From Alicyclobacillus_A sp963788285 (GTDB lineage: Bacteria; Bacillota; Bacilli; Alicyclobacillales; Alicyclobacillaceae): DNA of 64,000 nt. Where the stretch lies: positions 310,001-374,000 of the forward strand of contig CAWBGB010000012.1 in the NCBI GenBank assembly GCA_963788285.1. The letters are read 5' to 3'. Position 1 is the stretch's first letter; the number at the start of each line of letters is the position of its first letter. A program made the translations under genes and the position numbers. Under the pieces are notes generated by a model. The model was not told the DNA's origin, did no database searches, and was given only the letters and a program-made list of their open reading frames with translations. Positions 61,805-64,000 of the stretch are shown one piece after another.

Positions 61805-62078
61805 AACAAAAAAAGCCTCCGTCCAAGGGACGAATGGCTCGCGGTACCACCCTTATTGACAACGCTCTACGGCGATAGCGCGGCGTTGTCCACTTTACGA
61901 GCGTAACGGGCTCCTCCGGCACACCCTACCTGGTCCATCAAACCATATCAGGTGCGCAGCTCAGGGGTGAACTTCGCTCTGGCGCTCCTTGGTCGGCTCT
62001 CAGTCATCGGCCAGACCTCCCTGGCAAGCAGCGGAACAGGCTACTCTCCCCGTCACAGCGGATGTCAGTATTCCCAGT
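61805..62078 (-). ncRNA. T-box leader of pheS-pheT
   Basis: The T-box AAGGGTGGTACCGCG is at 61840-61854 (minus strand), followed by a terminator (61814-61839; AGCC and CGTCC paired with GGACG and GGCT) and a seven-T run. Near its 5' end GACGGGGAGAGTAG (about 62045-62060) looks like the Stem I base with the AGAG-type element. The specifier should be a Phe codon; I could not fix its position. Confidence 0.92.
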
Positions 62079-62084
62079 ACGGAC

Positions 62085-62113
62085 AGTATAGCGGATACGG
62101 TTCAGAGGTGCAA
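62085..62113 (-). promoter_or_regulatory. Promoter of the pheST T-box transcript
   Basis: TTGCAC (62108-62113) and TATACT (62085-62090) on the minus strand with a 17-base spacer, ending just upstream of the T-box leader. The rest of the gap to 62274 holds nothing that I can support. Confidence 0.7.
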
Positions 62114-62274
62114 GCAAGGCGCTATGGGACGCGGATGGGGCCCCTTCGTGGGTCCAGTGGCAAGTCAGCGTTGTCCTGCATATGTTAATCACAAAAACCA
62201 TAAGCATGCATAAAGGAATTTCAGTGCACCGTGTCTAAATATCTGAATATTACAAAACAGGCAGGTGAACTCCG

Positions 62275-62757
62275 ATGGTACTTGAACTGCTTCGCTCGCT
62301 ACTCATTGACTGGGCACTGGACACGCGCAACAAGGAGCTGTTCCAACACCTGACGTCAGAAAACTGGGTACACTATGTGATTTCACAGGATGATGAATGG
62401 GGCGAGAAGCGTCCACATGGCGCCAGACACCTAGTTCTCCGGGACCGTCGCGGGAATCGGTTAGCCGTCTATCGCTTTCCCTCGGTCGCCGAAGATGTCG
62501 TATTTGCGATTTCCGAAAACGAATGGGACGACTCCGGATGGCGCGACTCAAACGGATTCACGTTTTATGACCGTCTGCGCAGCGCTGGGTACCGCACACA
62601 GCCAATGTGGGTACTTATGGATGAACCGGAATACGAACAGATTTGTGAAGCGTACCGGGTCGTACACCCGAAACAACTGGCCATGTCTCATCCAGACCGG
62701 AAGTGTATCCTGACAAACTTTGACTCATCCGCTGGAGGGCACCCGCAGGGCTGTTAG
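62275..62757 (+). CDS. Hypothetical protein, 160 residues
   Basis: A soluble, acidic and Trp-rich protein with no signal peptide or membrane helix. It contains NWVHYVISQDDEWGEKRPHG, HLVLRDRRGNRLAVYRFPSV and MWVLMDEPEYEQICEAYR. I do not recognise a family. AGGTGA lies seven bases before ATG 62275, and codon use looks normal for the window. Its stop overlaps the end of the convergent histidine kinase gene by four bases. Confidence 0.7.
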   Translation: MVLELLRSLLIDWALDTRNKELFQHLTSENWVHYVISQDDEWGEKRPHGARHLVLRDRRGNRLAVYRFPSVAEDVVFAISENEWDDSGWRDSNGFTFYDRLRSAGYRTQPMWVLMDEPEYEQICEAYRVVHPKQLAMSHPDRKCILTNFDSSAGGHPQGC

Positions 62758-64000
62758 GATACCTCCGGCAGGTTGATTTCGACCGTCGTTCCTTGGTTGA
62801 CATGACTCTGAATCATCATACGCCCCCTGTGAGCCTGAATAATCCTGTAGCTGATCATGAGTCCGAGCCCTGTGCCTGACTCCTTGGTAGTGTAGAACGG
62901 CTCCCCGATTCTAGAAAGATTTTCTTCGGGGATGCCCACACCTTGATCTCGGAAGCGCATCACAACGCCTTGCGACGCATCTCGTTTGACCTCGATGGAA
63001 ATCTGACCGCCCGACGGCATCGCTTCAATGGCGTTTTTCAAGATGTTAATGAACACCTGTTTTAATTGGTTTTCCTCGCACAGAATGTCGGGGATGTCAT
63101 CATCCACCATTGTGACAATCTGGACGTTATTGAGGATGGCCTGCGTGTCCAAGAGGGCAATCACACTTTGCAACAGTACCTGTGGATTCCTACGCTGAAA
63201 CTGTACAACGTGCGGTTTCGCCAAGATCAAGAACTCCCCGATAATGAGCTCAATGCGGTTCAGCTCGCTACGCATGATGTCTATGTATTGAGACCCCGAC
63301 TCCGCCTTTTGCTCAAGCAGTTGCAAAAATCCCTTCAGGGCAGTCAATGGGTTGCGCAACTCATGGGCCACGCCGGCCGCCAACTGCCCAACAACGGCCA
63401 GTTTGTCCGACTTACGCAAGAGTTCCTCCGTCTCGGCACGTTCGGTGATGTCACGAACTACCATAACCACCCGGTCGAGCTTACCTTCCTCATTCACAAC
63501 CGGTGAGCCAGTACCTTCCACCAAAACCCAGTCCTTATCCCGATGCTTGTATTGAAACTGTACCTGGAATGGCGTCATCTCCTTCCGCATCGCCTCGAGG
63601 TGTTGCTCCAACGTTTCACGATCCGCTTCGTGTACTGAATCCACGAGGAACGAGCCCAGGTACTCTTGACAGCCCCAGCCAAACACAGACACATGAGAGG
63701 GAGAAGCATATATGACGCGTGCTTTATCGTCAAGCACCACAATGACGTCCAGCGTATTTTCAGCAATGAGCCGGTACTTCTCTTCACTCTCCTTGTACTT
63801 GTTCGCCATCTTTCGATACTGAACAGAGAATATGTAGATGACGGCTAGAAAGAATAGGCTAAACGTGGCTTCAACCCACAGTTGGTTACCGTGAACACTG
63901 AGGAATCTCGCCAGAATGACAGCAAAAATGAGATCGGGTAAATACTGTGTCCGTGCCAAATCCCGTACTTTTCCCCATGCCTCATCTTTAACCGATTGTA
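62754..64000 (-). CDS. PAS-domain sensor histidine kinase, 5' end beyond window
   Basis: The reading stays open to the window edge, so the N-terminus is missing. The visible part has two helices (DLIFAVILARFLSV and VEATFSLFFLAVIYIFSV), a PAS domain (YRLIAENTLDVIVVLDDKA through VVMVVRDITERAET), a HisKA domain with phospho-acceptor His in AAGVAHELRNPLTALKG, and a HATPase domain (QVFINILKNAIEAMPSGG, RDQGVGIPEENL, GTGLGLMI). The plan matches the sporulation kinases KinB/KinC/KinE of Bacilli. No response regulator is adjacent, which also fits an orphan phosphorelay kinase; that is inference. Confidence 0.88.
   Translation of the reverse strand, partial: QSVKDEAWGKVRDLARTQYLPDLIFAVILARFLSVHGNQLWVEATFSLFFLAVIYIFSVQYRKMANKYKESEEKYRLIAENTLDVIVVLDDKARVIYASPSHVSVFGWGCQEYLGSFLVDSVHEADRETLEQHLEAMRKEMTPFQVQFQYKHRDKDWVLVEGTGSPVVNEEGKLDRVVMVVRDITERAETEELLRKSDKLAVVGQLAAGVAHELRNPLTALKGFLQLLEQKAESGSQYIDIMRSELNRIELIIGEFLILAKPHVVQFQRRNPQVLLQSVIALLDTQAILNNVQIVTMVDDDIPDILCEENQLKQVFINILKNAIEAMPSGGQISIEVKRDASQGVVMRFRDQGVGIPEENLSRIGEPFYTTKESGTGLGLMISYRIIQAHRGRMMIQSHVNQGTTVEINLPEVS

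Noticed and set aside
1..64000. CRISPR arrays, tRNA or rRNA genes, integrated phage or plasmid backbone
   Set aside because: No regularly spaced repeats, tRNA-like cloverleaf, rRNA segment, integrase gene or attachment-type repeat was seen on reading both strands by eye.

Overview
The window looks like a chromosomal segment of a spore-forming, moderately GC-rich member of the Bacillota, most like Alicyclobacillus or a close relative. The evidence is a Bacillus-type core gene order (ruvCAB, queA-tgt-yajC, secDF, spoVB, recJ-apt-relA-dtd). There are also many sporulation genes (SpoVB, SafA-like, CotS-like, YunB, BofC-like, Spo0E-like, SigI/RsgI), two T-box leaders, a bacilliredoxin, and the hemE-hemH-hemY haem block typical of Gram-positive bacteria. 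secD and secF are separate genes and ruvC is present, unlike B. subtilis but as in deeper-branching Bacilli. The species assignment is inference.

Layout. 1-5.1 kb: 3' part of a dus gene (cut by the window edge), a TM2 protein, an amino-acid permease, then a leftward operon reading FUSC, FAH hydrolase, DtxR/MntR-type regulator, D,D-carboxypeptidase. 6.3-8.1 kb: a rightward two-gene unit of an SDR and a diverged QueA paralogue of unknown function. 8.2-11.2 kb: a two-component system whose kinase has a four-cysteine GAF domain, then a bacilliredoxin. 11.5-15 kb: hemE-hemH-hemY. 15-20 kb: accessory stretch with a Spo0E-like protein, an azoreductase, a long repetitive fibre-like protein ending in a probable G2 autoproteolytic domain, a lipoprotein and several tiny ORFs. 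20.2-36.4 kb: leftward housekeeping block (MBL hydrolase, dtd, relA, apt, recJ, CDF transporter, secF, secD, comN) interrupted by rightward spoVB and a TIGR04086 protein, then yajC, tgt, queA. 36.5-41 kb: rsgI, sigI, ruvB, ruvA, ruvC. 41.2-43.8 kb: decay zone with a broken IS1182-like element inside a palindrome and a wrecked ABC permease next to an intact GntR regulator. 43.9-51.2 kb: bofC-like, yebC, a two-gene glutamine-dependent NAD synthetase, a spore-coat cluster, tyrS with its T-box. 51.5-62.1 kb: a class A PBP, mutS2, a small holin-like membrane protein, cvpA, zapA, pheT, pheS with its T-box. The right edge holds an orphan protein and a PAS histidine kinase cut by the window end.

Most of the window is ordinary core genome. 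The parts most worth a second look are the SDR/QueA-paralogue pair, the 31 uninterrupted six-residue repeats of the fibre protein, a small palindromic repeat family with GCGATTTGCAAAA ends at three places, the IS nested in a duplicated palindrome, the degraded diguanylate cyclase and ABC exporter, and a hairpin that buries the ribosome-binding site of a DUF421 gene. No CRISPR array, prophage, tRNA or rRNA gene was seen.
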